A stretch of 31,920 bases of DNA from Symbiodinium natans (GCA_905221605.1 CAJNDS010001149.1:1-31920), one strand, 5' to 3'. Shown: positions 19,397 to 28,190, counted from the stretch's first letter. A program made the numbers and translations. The notes: generated by a model not told the origin, from the sequence alone.

Positions 19397-19523
19397 GGGT
19401 TTAGGGTTTAGGGTTTAGGGTTTAGGGTTTAGGGTTTAGGGTTTAGGGTTTAGGGTTTAGGGTTTAGGGTTTAGGGTTTAGGGTTTAGGGTTTAGGGTTT
19501 AGGGTTTAGGGTTTAGGGTTTAG

Positions 19524-19554
<31 letters not shown>

Positions 19555-19620
19555 TAGGGTTTAGGGTCTAGGGTTTAGGGTTTAGGGTTTAGGGTCTAGG
19601 GTCTAGGGTCTAGGGTTAAG
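19397..19620 (+). repeat. Telomeric array (TTTAGGG)n, decaying right
   Basis: About 18 perfect heptamers (19397-19526), then TTGAGGG, TCTAGGG and TTAAGGG variants. Confidence 0.95.
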
Positions 19621-20091
19621 GGTTTTGGGCTTTGGGCTTTGGGTTTGGGGCTAAGGGTTTTGGGAGGGCTTATGGCGGGTTTCCGGTTTGGGGCCTGTTC
19701 GGTCTTTGTTGGTCTTCTGCCGCTCACCTAGCTGACCTCATCGGGGCCCTGACTGGGAAAGCCATCTCTCTATGTCGTGCCTTTGGGATGTTCCCCCTTA
19801 TACTAACAGGTCCTTAAAAGGGATTATACTAGCGGGGTCACTATAATCGCGAAGCTTCAACGGGGGTCGACCTGCAGCAGCACACCACCGGGATACCAAA
19901 CCGTAAACCCTGAACAATACAACGAACAAACACCAACACCCACGTCTCACATCCGCTCAAAGTCAACCCCTCAGTTTCTTCAGGGCCACCGTCTAGAGTT
20001 TAGGGTTTGGGGTTTGGGGTCTATTGTGCCGTGCCTTTCCCAACAAGCCGCTGCCTTCGATGATGCTGTGGACCTGCAGAAATCCAGGCTG
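19621..20091. other. Unique spacer
   Basis: No recognised gene. It contains the truncated palindromic element at 19785-19851. The 61-codon frame 19632-19817 overlaps telomere-like TTTGGGC variants and that element. Confidence 0.55.
19785..19851 (-). repeat. Palindromic MITE-like element, copy 3 (half copy)
   Basis: GGGATGTTCCCCCTTATACT, then AACAGGTCCTTAAAAGGGAT and TATACT, match the inverse complement of the right half of the copy at 24433-24540 and the left arm of the copy at 430. The partner arm is missing, so this is a truncated copy. Confidence 0.65.
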
Positions 20092-20312
20092 GGTTTGGGG
20101 TTTGGGGTTTGGGGTTTGGGGTTTGGGGTTTGGGGTTTGGGGTTTGGGGTTTGGGGTTTGGGGTTTGGGGTTTGGGGTTTGGGGTTGGGGGTTTGGGGTT
20201 GGGGTTTGGGGTTTGGGGTTTGGGGTTTGGGGTTTGGGGTTTGGGGTTTGGGGTTTGGGGTTTGGGGTTTGGGGTTTGGGGTTTGGGGTTTAGGGCTTGG
20301 GGTTTGCCTAGC
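20092..20312 (+). repeat. Homogeneous variant array (TTTGGGG)n
   Basis: About 29 units of TTTGGGG, an A-to-G change of the telomere heptamer, with only two irregular units near 20185-20200. The change removes the TAG stop, which explains the long Gly/Leu/Trp/Phe-rich frames here. They are not genes. Confidence 0.96.
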
Positions 20313-20847
20313 TAGCCTCGTCTGAACTAATTTCCTAGTCCTGCTTTGGGCACCCTCAACGGTGCGAAATCTACGCGTATGGGAAACCCAACGAAGACCA
20401 GCCTTTCTGTACGTATGGTCACTTCTCTAAGTCATGGTCCCTATTTTGGGGTCACTGTTATAGGTGGCCTCGAATATTTAGGGCACCCCCCCCCCCCCCC
20501 CCCCAGAACAAAGAAAAAATAAATAAATAAATACAATAATTTTGAAAAATGACCACATGGTTGCTTTTAAACGGTTCAGGGCTGCTGGGCCTCAGACTCA
20601 GAGAACGTACCCCGAGGAACACATGCCTTCGCCTGTCTTCAACCACGTTCACCACAGTACGCACCAAGGAGGATTGAGGTCTGTGGTATGACGCTTTGCA
20701 GGCGGGCGTCAAGACATATGTCGACCCTGCAGGGGTTCGATGGCGAACTTGGAGGGCTCATGGGTAGTTACAAGTAGGGTAATAAGTACGGTAGCTAGAA
20801 ACCTAAAGCCTAAAACAGAGGGTACTCCTTCTCCTACCTATAACTAC
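20313..20847. other. Unique spacer with C19 run and flanking inverted repeat
   Basis: A run of 19 cytosines at 20486-20504 is followed by an A-rich segment with (AAAT)n. A hairpin candidate spans about 20760-20850: GGGTAGTTACAAGTAGG pairs with CCTACCTATAACTACCC. The 84-codon minus frame 20458-20712 begins in unique DNA but ends as a Gly run from the C tract, and I do not recognise it. Confidence 0.55.
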
Positions 20848-20935
20848 CCCTAAACCCTAAACCCTAAACCCTACACCCTAAACCCTAAACCCTAAACCCT
20901 AAACCTTAAACCCTAAACCCGAAACCCTAAACCCC
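20848..20935 (-). repeat. Telomeric array (CCCTAAA)n
   Basis: About 12 heptamers with CCCTACA, CCTTAAA and CCCGAAA variants. Confidence 0.92.
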
Positions 20936-21062
20936 CGAACCTCCACATATTCGGGCGCACTTCGGGCTCCAGGGGAGAGTGTCTTTTGGGAATCCCCGGC
21001 TGGCCTCACCCATTTGGACCTGTAGCTCATGCCTCAGTTCGGAGGCGCCCCGGGTGCGCTGT

Positions 21063-21170
21063 AGGGTTTAGGGTCTAGGGTTTAGGATTTAAGGGGCAGG
21101 GTCTACGGTTTAGGGTTTAGGGTTTAGGGTTGAGGGTTGAGGGTTTAGGGTTTAGGGTTTAGGGTTCAGG
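21063..21170 (+). repeat. Telomeric array, mixed variants
   Basis: TTTAGGG with TCTAGGG, TTGAGGG and TCTACGG units. The spacer 20936-21062 is unique. Confidence 0.88.
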
Positions 21171-21600
21171 GGTGTAGGATTTCGGGTTGGGGGCTTAGGG
21201 TGGGGTTTCAGGATTTGGTGGCTGAAAGCCACCGTGCAACTCACGAGAACCTGCATTCCATGGAGCTAGCGGCGTTTAGGGCTTAGGCTTGGGGTCTTGA
21301 GCGCTTGGGGTTATCAGAGAGTCTGCACCCAACAACCCTTGCCTCCGGGCTCTACAAAGGAGGTGTCAAGCTTTAGCCACTGGCTCTTTCCCTTCCGAGA
21401 GCGCGGGAAACATCGCACTCCGCTCTAAAACCATCCCACCCCGACACCACCCCCACCACAAAACCCCTCCACTGCTCAAGTTTGCCACCCTCGATTTCAA
21501 AGCCTGAGCCCTTTTCCCTTCCGGACTCCTCGCAGCCCTCTCTCGACTTACAACCTCGAGCTTTCAATCCTTCTAAATTAAACCCCTGCCTAAGGCTGTC
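21171..21600. other. Unique spacer
   Basis: No recognised gene. A 64-codon minus frame (21373-21567, Gly/Glu/Arg-rich) has no motif I know. Confidence 0.5.
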
Positions 21601-21652
21601 ACCCTAAAACCCTAAACCCTAATTAAACCCTAAACCCTAACCCTAAACCCAT
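21601..21652 (-). repeat. Telomeric array (CCCTAAA)n
   Basis: Six or seven heptamers with one interruption (AATTAAA). Confidence 0.9.
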
Positions 21653-21758
21653 TCTTGAAGCCGGCACTTGGCTGAAGCCCTAAAAACCTGCCAACATCGC
21701 GGCGAGGTCGCAACGCCGCCTCGTAGACCCTCACCTCGGCCGTGTGGAGGTGGGATTC

Positions 21759-21815
21759 GGGTTTAGGGTTTAGGGTGTCGGGTATTGTAGGGTTTAGGGT
21801 TTAGGGTTTGGGTTT
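21759..21815 (+). repeat. Short telomeric block
   Basis: Two TTTAGGG clusters around a 15-base insert. Confidence 0.85.
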
Positions 21816-22605
21816 GGGATTTTTTTGCCACCCGCCTAGCAGACCCCCTCTGGGATCACTCCGCAGGGAACAGTCGTGGTTATGTGGTTTCAGGACAGTT
21901 CCGCAAAAGGGGTTCCGAGTCGTCCCGAGGCTGTCATCAAACAACGTAACCCAAACGCTATTACGGCTCCCCCCCCAGCCCAGGAATGACTCCAAACCAG
22001 GCCCTTCAGTCCGCTGGGTAGCCACTGAGTCGGTGGCAAGCGGCTGGGGCCTCTACTTTGAAACACTACACGTCTTTTGGCTGGCTGGTCTCGTCAGATA
22101 GAACAGAACCGCTAGCAACAAAGCAGGATTGATCTAGCTACCGCTAATCCAGCCAAACAGAAAGTCTTTGCCGGTAGGGCTCCGCTTTGCCCCCACCTTG
22201 CCGATTAGCCATACTAACAGCTGCGCACCACGGATAAGGCTTAATGTGCCTGCAACCGAAAACCCCAGCGTCAACTCCACAAAATCTCGCAAGAAAACTC
22301 ACGATAACGGTGGTTGGAGGGAGGGGGAGCAACAAACCTGACACTAGCTCTTATGTAACCCAGCGCGTGGCATGGGAGCGTCCAGTGGAGGAATGAAGCT
22401 CAGGGGGGATACGCTTCTCCCAGATTGATCTGGCGAGTGGATTTTACACCACATCCAGTGCAATAAACCAGCGGAATACTCACGCCGATAAATATTGCGG
22501 ATGTGGGTTTGGGGGTGTCATAAGCATGGGAATGCAGATATGAAGTGCGCGGCTATTGTTTCCATTTGCAGGGCAGATGGAGAAGCGTCGCAACGCCTCT
22601 GCGAG
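21816..22605. other. Unique sequence downstream of the viral pseudogene
   Basis: This region lies 3' of the RdRp stop on the minus strand, where a dinornavirus would carry its capsid gene. The minus-strand frames here are short (66 codons at 22144-22344) and I see no capsid-like sequence. How far viral DNA extends is unknown. The + frame 21808-22101 has no recognisable domain. Confidence 0.5.
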
Positions 22606-23400
22606 CTACATGAGACCGTGGTCCTCAGCAGGAACAGCCTTCCAGTTCAGCTCCTGGAGGATCTGGAGGTACAGTGCGGTAGCGAAACTGCTGTGGCGCA
22701 ACACGAACCTATGACCGGCCACAACCTCCTCCGGGGTAGAGCTCTGCGTAACGAACTCACTGTCCCCACGATGCGTGTGCTTGTTCAAACGAGACAAGAG
22801 CTTGGGCAGATTATCGAAAGATGCGACCCAGGTTCCGTGTCGACGAAACCATAGATGGGACGTAAAGGAAATTCCGTCATCCACCCCACTCGCAAAAGTG
22901 GGAGCATCGGGAATGATGCCCCACTGGATCTCATGATCGCTCTGTAGAGGGCCTACAAATAGCAGATCGTCGCCATTGGCAACAGCGTCCGCTGCACCAC
23001 AAACCAACGCTAAGAAGCTCCTATCAAAGGAATTCTGACAACTGGTGGACGGAATTCCAGAAGAAGTTAGCCCCACTCTGTAGGATTCCCACAGAGTGTG
23101 CCCATCATACAGAAGATGGCACGCATTGATGTAGCCGCCTTCCATGGCTTGAAGGTCGCGATGCGTGGGATCGCCACTCAGAAACATGCGACGCTCCGTG
23201 TCGAGCCATAGGGAATCCGCCGAGACCGATAGACCCCACCCGGACGCGTCGGCTGAGCCAACGCACTTGGCGCCACCCTCTGAAAGGTGCTCTAGGATGG
23301 CTCCAAAGTCTTGCTGGCCCAGGTCGTCGTGACCGAGGCCGATGCTGATTGTCTCATTGCTTCCGCTAGTATATGAGAGACAATCAGATTTGTCGCAAAT
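22606..23400 (-). pseudogene. RdRp palm-domain fragment (motifs A, B, C, E)
   Basis: This is the polymerase-like part of a 295-codon open frame (from 23493, with no upstream supporting start). The first 30 or so residues are out of frame with the polymerase, because that DNA belongs to the preceding frame's motif F region. Counting from the frame start, motif A Asp is residue 82, motif B lies at 143-159, GDD at 174-176 and motif E at 209-216, followed by a thumb-like tail of about 80 residues to a natural TAG stop. The second Asp expected in motif A (five residues after the first) is Gly at residue 87. This may be damage or a lineage trait. The tail length after GDD (119 residues) is in line with a complete C-terminus. 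Confidence 0.82.
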
Positions 23401-24050
23401 GGACGAGTTTCTGCAAGCAGCTGTCAACATAGGACTGAATCCAAATATGTCGCCACGGGCTGGTGGCGACTTTCTTCGGGGGATGTGGTTCATCCTTGAT
23501 GAAGAGGGATTTTGGATCCATCAAGTCGTTCTGGAACAATTCGTAAGGCGTCATCTCGGGGACGTCAGGGGCGTAGAGTGCCCGCAGAAAAACGCGGAAG
23601 GAAACGATGTCCCACAACTGTCTGCGTTTCCGGGATCATTCTTCCACTGCCCCTCCTTCCACGGATGACAAAATCCCGTCCATCCAGTCGACTTGTCCGA
23701 CTCATCATAAGGCAAGCAAGCATCAAACAATGAGTGCATGTGCATCATCGAGGAATCAGCGGGAGTGAAATGCTTGCCAAGATGCTCGTTCAGCATAGAA
23801 TTGGCCCTGAGAAGGAACTCCCGCGGGTGGTTCCGCGATGTGTTGTCGCAGCGACTGGTTGCGCAAGGATTTCACGATGTCTTGGACATTGCGCGGAGGG
23901 TCCTTGTAATCTCGAACTTGCGAGATAATGTTGCGCGCATACGCGCGATCGGCATCAGACATGGTGACTCCTCCGATTGAGCTGCTCTTTCGATTGAGCA
24001 ACGCCTCAAGGCGCCCCAAAGCGCTGTTGAACCTCGAGCTGAGATCCTAA
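22606..24050 (-). pseudogene. Endogenous RNA-virus RdRp (sobemo/dinornavirus-like), frameshifted
   Basis: A fossil of a positive-strand RNA-virus RNA-dependent RNA polymerase, the enzyme that copies viral RNA. Successive minus-strand frames read 24019-23756, 23796-23551 (open further upstream), 23617-23384 and 23493-22606, and each overlaps the next in a different frame. The third has motif F (FIKDEPHPPKK and WRHI, about 23503-23444), typical of luteo/sobemo-type polymerases. The fourth has motif A (SADASGWGLS), motif B (SSGIPSTSCQNS), motif C (NGDDLLF; GDD at 22974-22966) and motif E (SFTSHLWF). The order F, A, B, C, E is correct. The link of the first fragment to the polymerase is less sure. 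At least two frameshifts, probably three, break it, so it cannot be made as one protein. Sobelivirales includes Alvernaviridae, RNA viruses of dinoflagellates, which fits the inferred host. Family placement is by motif reading only. Confidence 0.85.
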
Positions 24051-24124
24051 GACGGCTTGGGGTTAACGTGCTTTTGGCGAATTGCGCGTGGCAGAAAGCA
24101 GGGCTCAACCTCAGCGTCGAGCAT
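24051..24124. other. Junction segment between viral pseudogene and telomeric array
   Basis: About 75 bases upstream of the recognisable viral reading frame, read on the minus strand. I see no viral motif. The segment ends at GCATGGGG, directly followed by TTTAGGG units. Confidence 0.55.
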
Positions 24125-24229
24125 GGGGTTTAGGGTTTAGGGTTTAGGGTTTAGGGTTTAGGGTTTAGGGTTTAGGGTTTAGGGTTTAGGGTTTAGGGTT
24201 TAGGGTTTAGGGTTTAGGGTTTAGGGTTG
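24125..24229 (+). repeat. Telomeric array (TTTAGGG)n abutting the viral element
   Basis: Fifteen perfect heptamers. The G-rich strand extends away from the viral sequence, the polarity expected if telomere repeats had been added to a broken end there. Confidence 0.96.
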
Positions 24230-24353
24230 GTTGTCTTCCGCGGTGGAGAGAAGGGAAGAAGTAGTTTCGAAGCAACACTGCTCCTGGTAGAATAGGAAAG
24301 TAGACAGAGCAGCTTGTAGCTCTGCTGAGAGCATGTCGGATCTCGCTTGTTGC

Positions 24354-24429
24354 TAGGGTTTAGGGTTTAGGGTTTAGGGTTTAGGGTTTGGGGTTTGGGG
24401 TTTAGGGTTTAGGGTTTAGGGTTTAGGGG
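24354..24429 (+). repeat. Telomeric array (TTTAGGG)n
   Basis: Eleven heptamers including two TTTGGGG units. The 124-base spacer to the left is unique. Confidence 0.94.
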
Positions 24430-24432
24430 TAA

Positions 24433-24540
24433 CTGCCCCCCTTATACTAGCAGTCCTTCATTGGGATTGTAATACCCTATGGTAATCCCTTTTCAAGACT
24501 GTTCGTATAAGGGGGGAACATCCCAAGTTTAGGGCTTCAG
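24433..24540 (+). repeat. Palindromic MITE-like element, copy 4
   Basis: The clearest copy. The left arm (CCCCCCTTATACTAGCAGTC onward, 24436-24467) pairs with the right arm (AATCCCTTTTCAAGACTGTT through GTATAAGGGGGG, 24483-24516) around a 15-base centre. The shared flank GAACATCCCAAGTTTAGGGC follows at the right. The left end starts within eight bases of a telomeric array. Confidence 0.75.
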
Positions 24541-24722
24541 TGGCTTAAGGCTTGGGGTTTAGGGCTTAGGGATTCGGATACCGTCGCTCACACCCGAAGC
24601 GGCGAGGCAGGGAGGGTGTGGGGCTTTGGGGGTTTGGCCGCTTCAGCAATGGTGTGGAGTGTTTGGGAGGGGCAAACCCCTCCTCCTATTAATCTAGAGC
24701 CCCGTAGTTAGGGTTAACCCTA
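24541..24722. other. Unique spacer
   Basis: A few CTTAGGG/TTTAGGG scraps at 24548-24572; otherwise unique. No gene seen. Confidence 0.5.
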
Positions 24723-24772
24723 TATAAACCCTGAACCCTAAACCCTAAACCCTAAACCCCTAAACCCTAAAG
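24723..24772 (-). repeat. Telomeric array (CCCTAAA)n
   Basis: Six heptamers with a CCCCTAAA variant. Confidence 0.9.
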
Positions 24773-24980
24773 GACTTCTACAATAGTCATGCCTTCAGAA
24801 CGGGGTGTTGGCTGCAAACGGAGAAGCTCTCCTCCACGCCTACTCTGAGGCCCGCGCGAGAACAAAATCGCAAACTGAAAGAAAAAGACAACCCTAAACC
24901 CTAAGCCCTAAGCCCGGGTGAAGCGAGGCGTGTGGCTCTTGTATGGGTTTTGGGGTCGTGTACATGGTACTATCTGCAGG

Positions 24981-25125
24981 GCTTACCAAGGATAATCTTC
25001 GTAATCCTTTGGGGGTTCCCGAAAATTGGGGTACCCTTTTTGGGGGGTAGCCTTTAAGGGGATTCTATTCTACTTGGGTAGAAAAAGGGGTACCCTTATT
25101 TTTGGGAAATGCCCAGTTCGGTTTC
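24981..25125. repeat. Compound hairpin element
   Basis: Two adjacent palindromes. The first is CCAAGGAT with ATCCTTTGG (about 24986-25012). The second has TTCCCGAAAATTGGGGTACC (about 25017-25036) pairing with GGGGTACCCTTATTTTTGGG (about 25087-25106). The interior CCTTTAAGGGGATTCTATTC resembles the core of the palindromic copy at 3572. No protein is encoded. Confidence 0.6.
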
Positions 25126-25149
25126 CGTATTACCCTAAGGCAGCCTCCT

Positions 25150-25185
25150 CAACCCTAAACCCTAAACCCTAAACCCTAAACCTTG
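25150..25185 (-). repeat. Short telomeric block (CCCTAAA)n
   Basis: Five heptamers. Confidence 0.9.
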
Positions 25186-25280
25186 TTTTCCCACCGCGGC
25201 CGGACGCAACACGCCGAGGGGTCAGCTGCAGCAGCTGAAGATCGCAGCCTCAGCTCCAGAGGTTGAGCAAGGATGAAGAT

Positions 25281-25415
25281 GCTTAGGGTTTCGGGTTTGT
25301 AGGGTTTAGGGTTTAGGGTTGAGGGTTTAGGGTTTAGGGTTTAGGGTTTAGGGTTTAGGGTTTAGGGTTAGGGTTTAGGGTTAGGGTTTTGGGTTTAGGG
25401 TTTAGGGTTTGGGAT
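25281..25415 (+). repeat. Telomeric array (TTTAGGG)n
   Basis: About 18 units including hexamers (TTAGGG) near 25367 and 25380. Confidence 0.93.
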
Positions 25416-25449
25416 GCTTATATACTTGGAGGTTCGTGGTACTTATTAA

Positions 25450-25532
25450 TAACCACTTATAACTGTACCTATAACCCACTTATAGGCCCCATAAGTGCCC
25501 TAATATGGTTATGAGTACAGTTATGAGTACAG
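25450..25532. repeat. AT-rich hairpin element
   Basis: Left arm CTTATAACTGTACCTATAAC and right arm GGTTATGAGTACAGTTATGA are near inverse complements. The centre CACTTAT-AGGCCCC-ATAAGTG is a perfect stem. The arms are about 35 to 45 bases long. No coding capacity. Confidence 0.65.
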
Positions 25533-25825
25533 GTATATTTGGTGAATCAGTATGTATAAGGGCCTCAAGTGGGCAGTCACCTAAGTGCTTTGAGGGCTTG
25601 TCCTTGGTCGTGTTATGGGCTGTTTGGAGAGCTCCTAGGAAGTTGACGGCTTGGGCGTCTTCGAAAAAGCGTCTGTTCCCGATTGATCCTAAAGTCCCCT
25701 GGTAACCCTTTTGTGGCTTTGCTGGGGAAAAGTGAACCTCATCCTTAACAAAATATATCTAGGGGCACACCTGCGGAGCCTCTGGTGGGGTTTGAAAGGG
25801 TAGTTGGACCCCAGGACGGCGGGTT
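25533..25825. other. Unique spacer
   Basis: The 66-codon + frame 25505-25705 partly overlaps the hairpin and shows no recognised motif. No other content is recognised. Confidence 0.5.
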
Positions 25826-25906
25826 TGGGTTTAGGATTCAGGATTCAGGGTTTAGGGTTTAGGGTTTAGGATTTAGGGTTTCGGGTTTAGGGTTTAGGGT
25901 TTAGGG
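25826..25906 (+). repeat. Telomeric array (TTTAGGG)n
   Basis: Eleven heptamers, the first few degenerate (ATTCAGG). Confidence 0.9.
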
Positions 25907-26029
25907 AACACAACGTCAACCACAAGTCCTACATGGGAGTGCGGAGCTTTTGGCAAGGCTGGAAGTTCTTCTACCAGCTGCGGAGCAGGTCGATAGCTTT
26001 ACAGCCCCTTGTTGTCCAGTAACCTGGGG

Positions 26030-26110
26030 GAATTGAAGGTTAACCTTTGGGGATTACAAGGGGATTCTACTACCCCCAAAAAGGTCAAAGGCTACCTACT
26101 CTACTACTAG
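26030..26110. repeat. Possible hairpin-element relative
   Basis: GGGGATTACAAGGGGATTCT followed by ACTACCCCCAAAAAGG shares the GGGGATTCTAC core with the elements at 3572 and 25050. Arms are weaker (CCTTTGGGG versus CCCCCAAAAAGG). Confidence 0.4.
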
Positions 26111-26141
26111 GGAGCGCCTTCAGGCTTCAGGCGGACAGGCG

Positions 26142-26333
26142 GGTTAGGGTTTAGGGTTTAGGGTTTAGGGAGTGCCGCTTGGTCTCTTCTGACCGTGTGT
26201 AAGCTGCTTGAGCCATTTTGGTTTAGGGTTTAGGGTTTAGGGTTTAGGGTTTAGGGTTTAGGGTTTAGGGTTTAGGGTTTAGGGTTTAGGGTTTAGGGTT
26301 TAGGGTTTAGGGTTTAGGGTTTAGGGTTTAGGG
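26142..26333 (+). repeat. Telomeric arrays flanking the tandem duplication (left)
   Basis: A short block (26142-26170), a 50-base spacer, then 16 perfect heptamers (26221-26333) that form the left border of the 750-bp duplication. Confidence 0.95.
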
Positions 26334-26653
26334 CTGAAACTCTGAGCCTTCAACAAAACATCTCAAAGACAAACCTGAAAGCTTCTAAGCCCTTGCAAAG
26401 CATTTAAGCCCCCCGGAGACTGGACCACGCCACCATGACAAGGCGGGCTTTGCGCCATTTTGAGTTTAGGGGGCGGACTCCAAAACCCTAAACGCTAAAC
26501 TCTCCCCCCCAACCACACTCCGACCAGCGGCACAAAGTCCGCAGCTCACCGCCGCCGACATCTTTGGCTGGCTCGATGCAGAAGTGTTCCGAAAGAGTGT
26601 CGAAGAGCTCTGGGTCCTGGTAGGGAAGTGGTGGAGGATCCTCTACCCTAAAC

Positions 26654-26697
<44 letters not shown>

Positions 26698-27083
26698 TCT
26701 ACCCAGCGAAGCGGACCCCCCGAAAGGAGGCCCCGGTCTCTCTCTCTCTCTGTCTGTCTCTGTCTCTGGCATTCGAAACGTCAAGCCTGCCAGGGATAGC
26801 TACCCTAAACCCTATCCCCAGGAGGTGGGATTGAGCCTGGGGTTTTGGGGGTTTCAGGGCTCCCAGCTGGCGTCAGGGGTTGGGAATGTCTATTTCTGGG
26901 GTTTCGGGTTTGGGGTTTGGGGTTTTAGGGTTGGGGTTTGGGGGTTAAGGTTTAGGGTTTAGGGTTTAGGGTTTAGGGTTTAGGGTTTAGGGTTTAGGGT
27001 TTAGGGTTTAGGGTTTAGGGTTTAGGGTTTAGGGTTTAGGGTTTAGGGTTTAGGGTTTAGGGTTTAGGGTTTAGGGTTTAGGG
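26334..27083 (+). repeat. 750-bp tandem duplication, unit 1
   Basis: The unit has 615 bp of unique sequence (26334-26948) plus a telomeric array (26949-27083). It includes a (CT)19 tract at 26657-26694. The unique part shows no recognised gene. A minus-strand frame (26488-26784) reads through the CT tract as Arg/Glu repeats; its terminal part is not repeat-derived but matches nothing I know. Confidence 0.95.
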
Positions 27084-27403
27084 CTGAAACTCTGAGCCTT
27101 CAACAAAACATCTCAAAGACAAACCTGAAAGCTTCTAAGCCCTTGCAAAGCATTTAAGCCCCCCGGAGACTGGACCACGCCACCATGACAAGGCGGGCTT
27201 TGCGCCATTTTGAGTTTAGGGGGCGGACTCCAAAACCCTAAACGCTAAACTCTCCCCCCCAACCACACTCCGACCAGCGGCACAAAGTCCGCAGCTCACC
27301 GCCGCCGACATCTTTGGCTGGCTCGATGCAGAAGTGTTCCGAAAGAGTGTCGAAGAGCTCTGGGTCCTGGTAGGGAAGTGGTGGAGGATCCTCTACCCTA
27401 AAC

Positions 27404-27449
<46 letters not shown>

Positions 27450-27836
27450 TCTACCCAGCGAAGCGGACCCCCCGAAAGGAGGCCCCGGTCTCTCTCTCTC
27501 TCTGTCTGTCTCTGTCTCTGGCATTCGAAACGTCAAGCCTGCCAGGGATAGCTACCCTAAACCCTATCCCCAGGAGGTGGGATTGAGCCTGGGGTTTTGG
27601 GGGTTTCAGGGCTCCCAGCTGGCGTCAGGGGTTGGGAATGTCTATTTCTGGGGTTTCGGGTTTGGGGTTTGGGGTTTTAGGGTTGGGGTTTGGGGGTTAA
27701 GGTTTAGGGTTTAGGGTTTAGGGTTTAGGGTTTAGGGTTTAGGGTTTAGGGTTTAGGGTTTAGGGTTTAGGGTTTAGGGTTTAGGGTTTAGGGTTTAGGG
27801 TTTAGGGTTTAGGGTTTAGGGTTTAGGGTTTAGGGT
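27084..27836 (+). repeat. 750-bp tandem duplication, unit 2
   Basis: It repeats unit 1 at an offset of 750 before the CT tract and 752 after it. In the segments I compared, the only difference is (CT)20 at 27407-27446 in place of (CT)19. The unit again ends in a telomeric array of 135 bases (27701-27835). Confidence 0.95.
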
Positions 27837-28016
27837 TCAAAGCCAATCCACGTGGAGTTGCTCCCAACACAATCATTTTCAGGGCTTCTTGAACACTTGC
27901 TTGTGGATGCAGATGGCACCCTAGTATTGTAGGGTTCTTGAGGGGGTGTTTCAAGGGGGGTATGTAACCCAAGGTTCTCGTATACTCCCCACTACTCCCT
28001 AAGGCTCCCTAAGGTT
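27837..28016. other. Unique spacer
   Basis: No gene recognised. The right end drifts into CCCTAAGG-like words before the 12-bp tandem repeat. Confidence 0.5.
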
Positions 28017-28190
28017 TATAAGGTTCCCTATAAGGTTCCCTATAAGGTTCCCTATAAGGTTCCCTATAAGGTTCCCTATAAGGTTCCCTATAAGGTTCCC
28101 TATAAGGTTCCCTATAAGGTTCCCTATAAGGTTCCCTATAAGGTTCCCCCTAAGGTTCCCTATAAAGTTCCCTAAGCTTCCCTAAGCTTC
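28017..28190 (+). repeat. 12-bp tandem repeat (TATAAGGTTCCC)n
   Basis: About 11 perfect units of TATAAGGTTCCC (28017-28150), then degenerate TAAAGTTCCC and TAAGCTTCCC units. A single inverted relative, CCTTATAAGGGAACCCC, lies at 28351-28367. Confidence 0.95.

Noticed and set aside
18716-19411. Long open frames on both strands (up to 220 codons) over the palindromic minisatellite
   Set aside because: The 52/53-base unit has no stop in any frame, so open frames are automatic, and the period is not a multiple of three, so the peptide changes frame from unit to unit.
20014-20325. 103-, 89- and 68-codon Gly/Trp/Phe/Leu repeat proteins
   Set aside because: They are translations of the TTTGGGG array, which lost the TAG stop of TTTAGGG. 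All three frames are open together.
21816-22605. Viral capsid gene downstream of the RdRp
   Set aside because: I looked for a capsid-like frame where a dinornavirus would have one. Minus-strand frames are short and unrecognised, so there is no support.
22495-22854. 119-codon plus-strand open frame
   Set aside because: Antisense to the viral RdRp C-terminal region, with no recognisable domain.
26211-26221. AGCCATTTTGG, matching 11 bases of the dinoflagellate spliced leader
   Set aside because: Only 11 bases match, the following bases are telomeric repeat, and no donor site or Sm-like region follows. It is best treated as chance.
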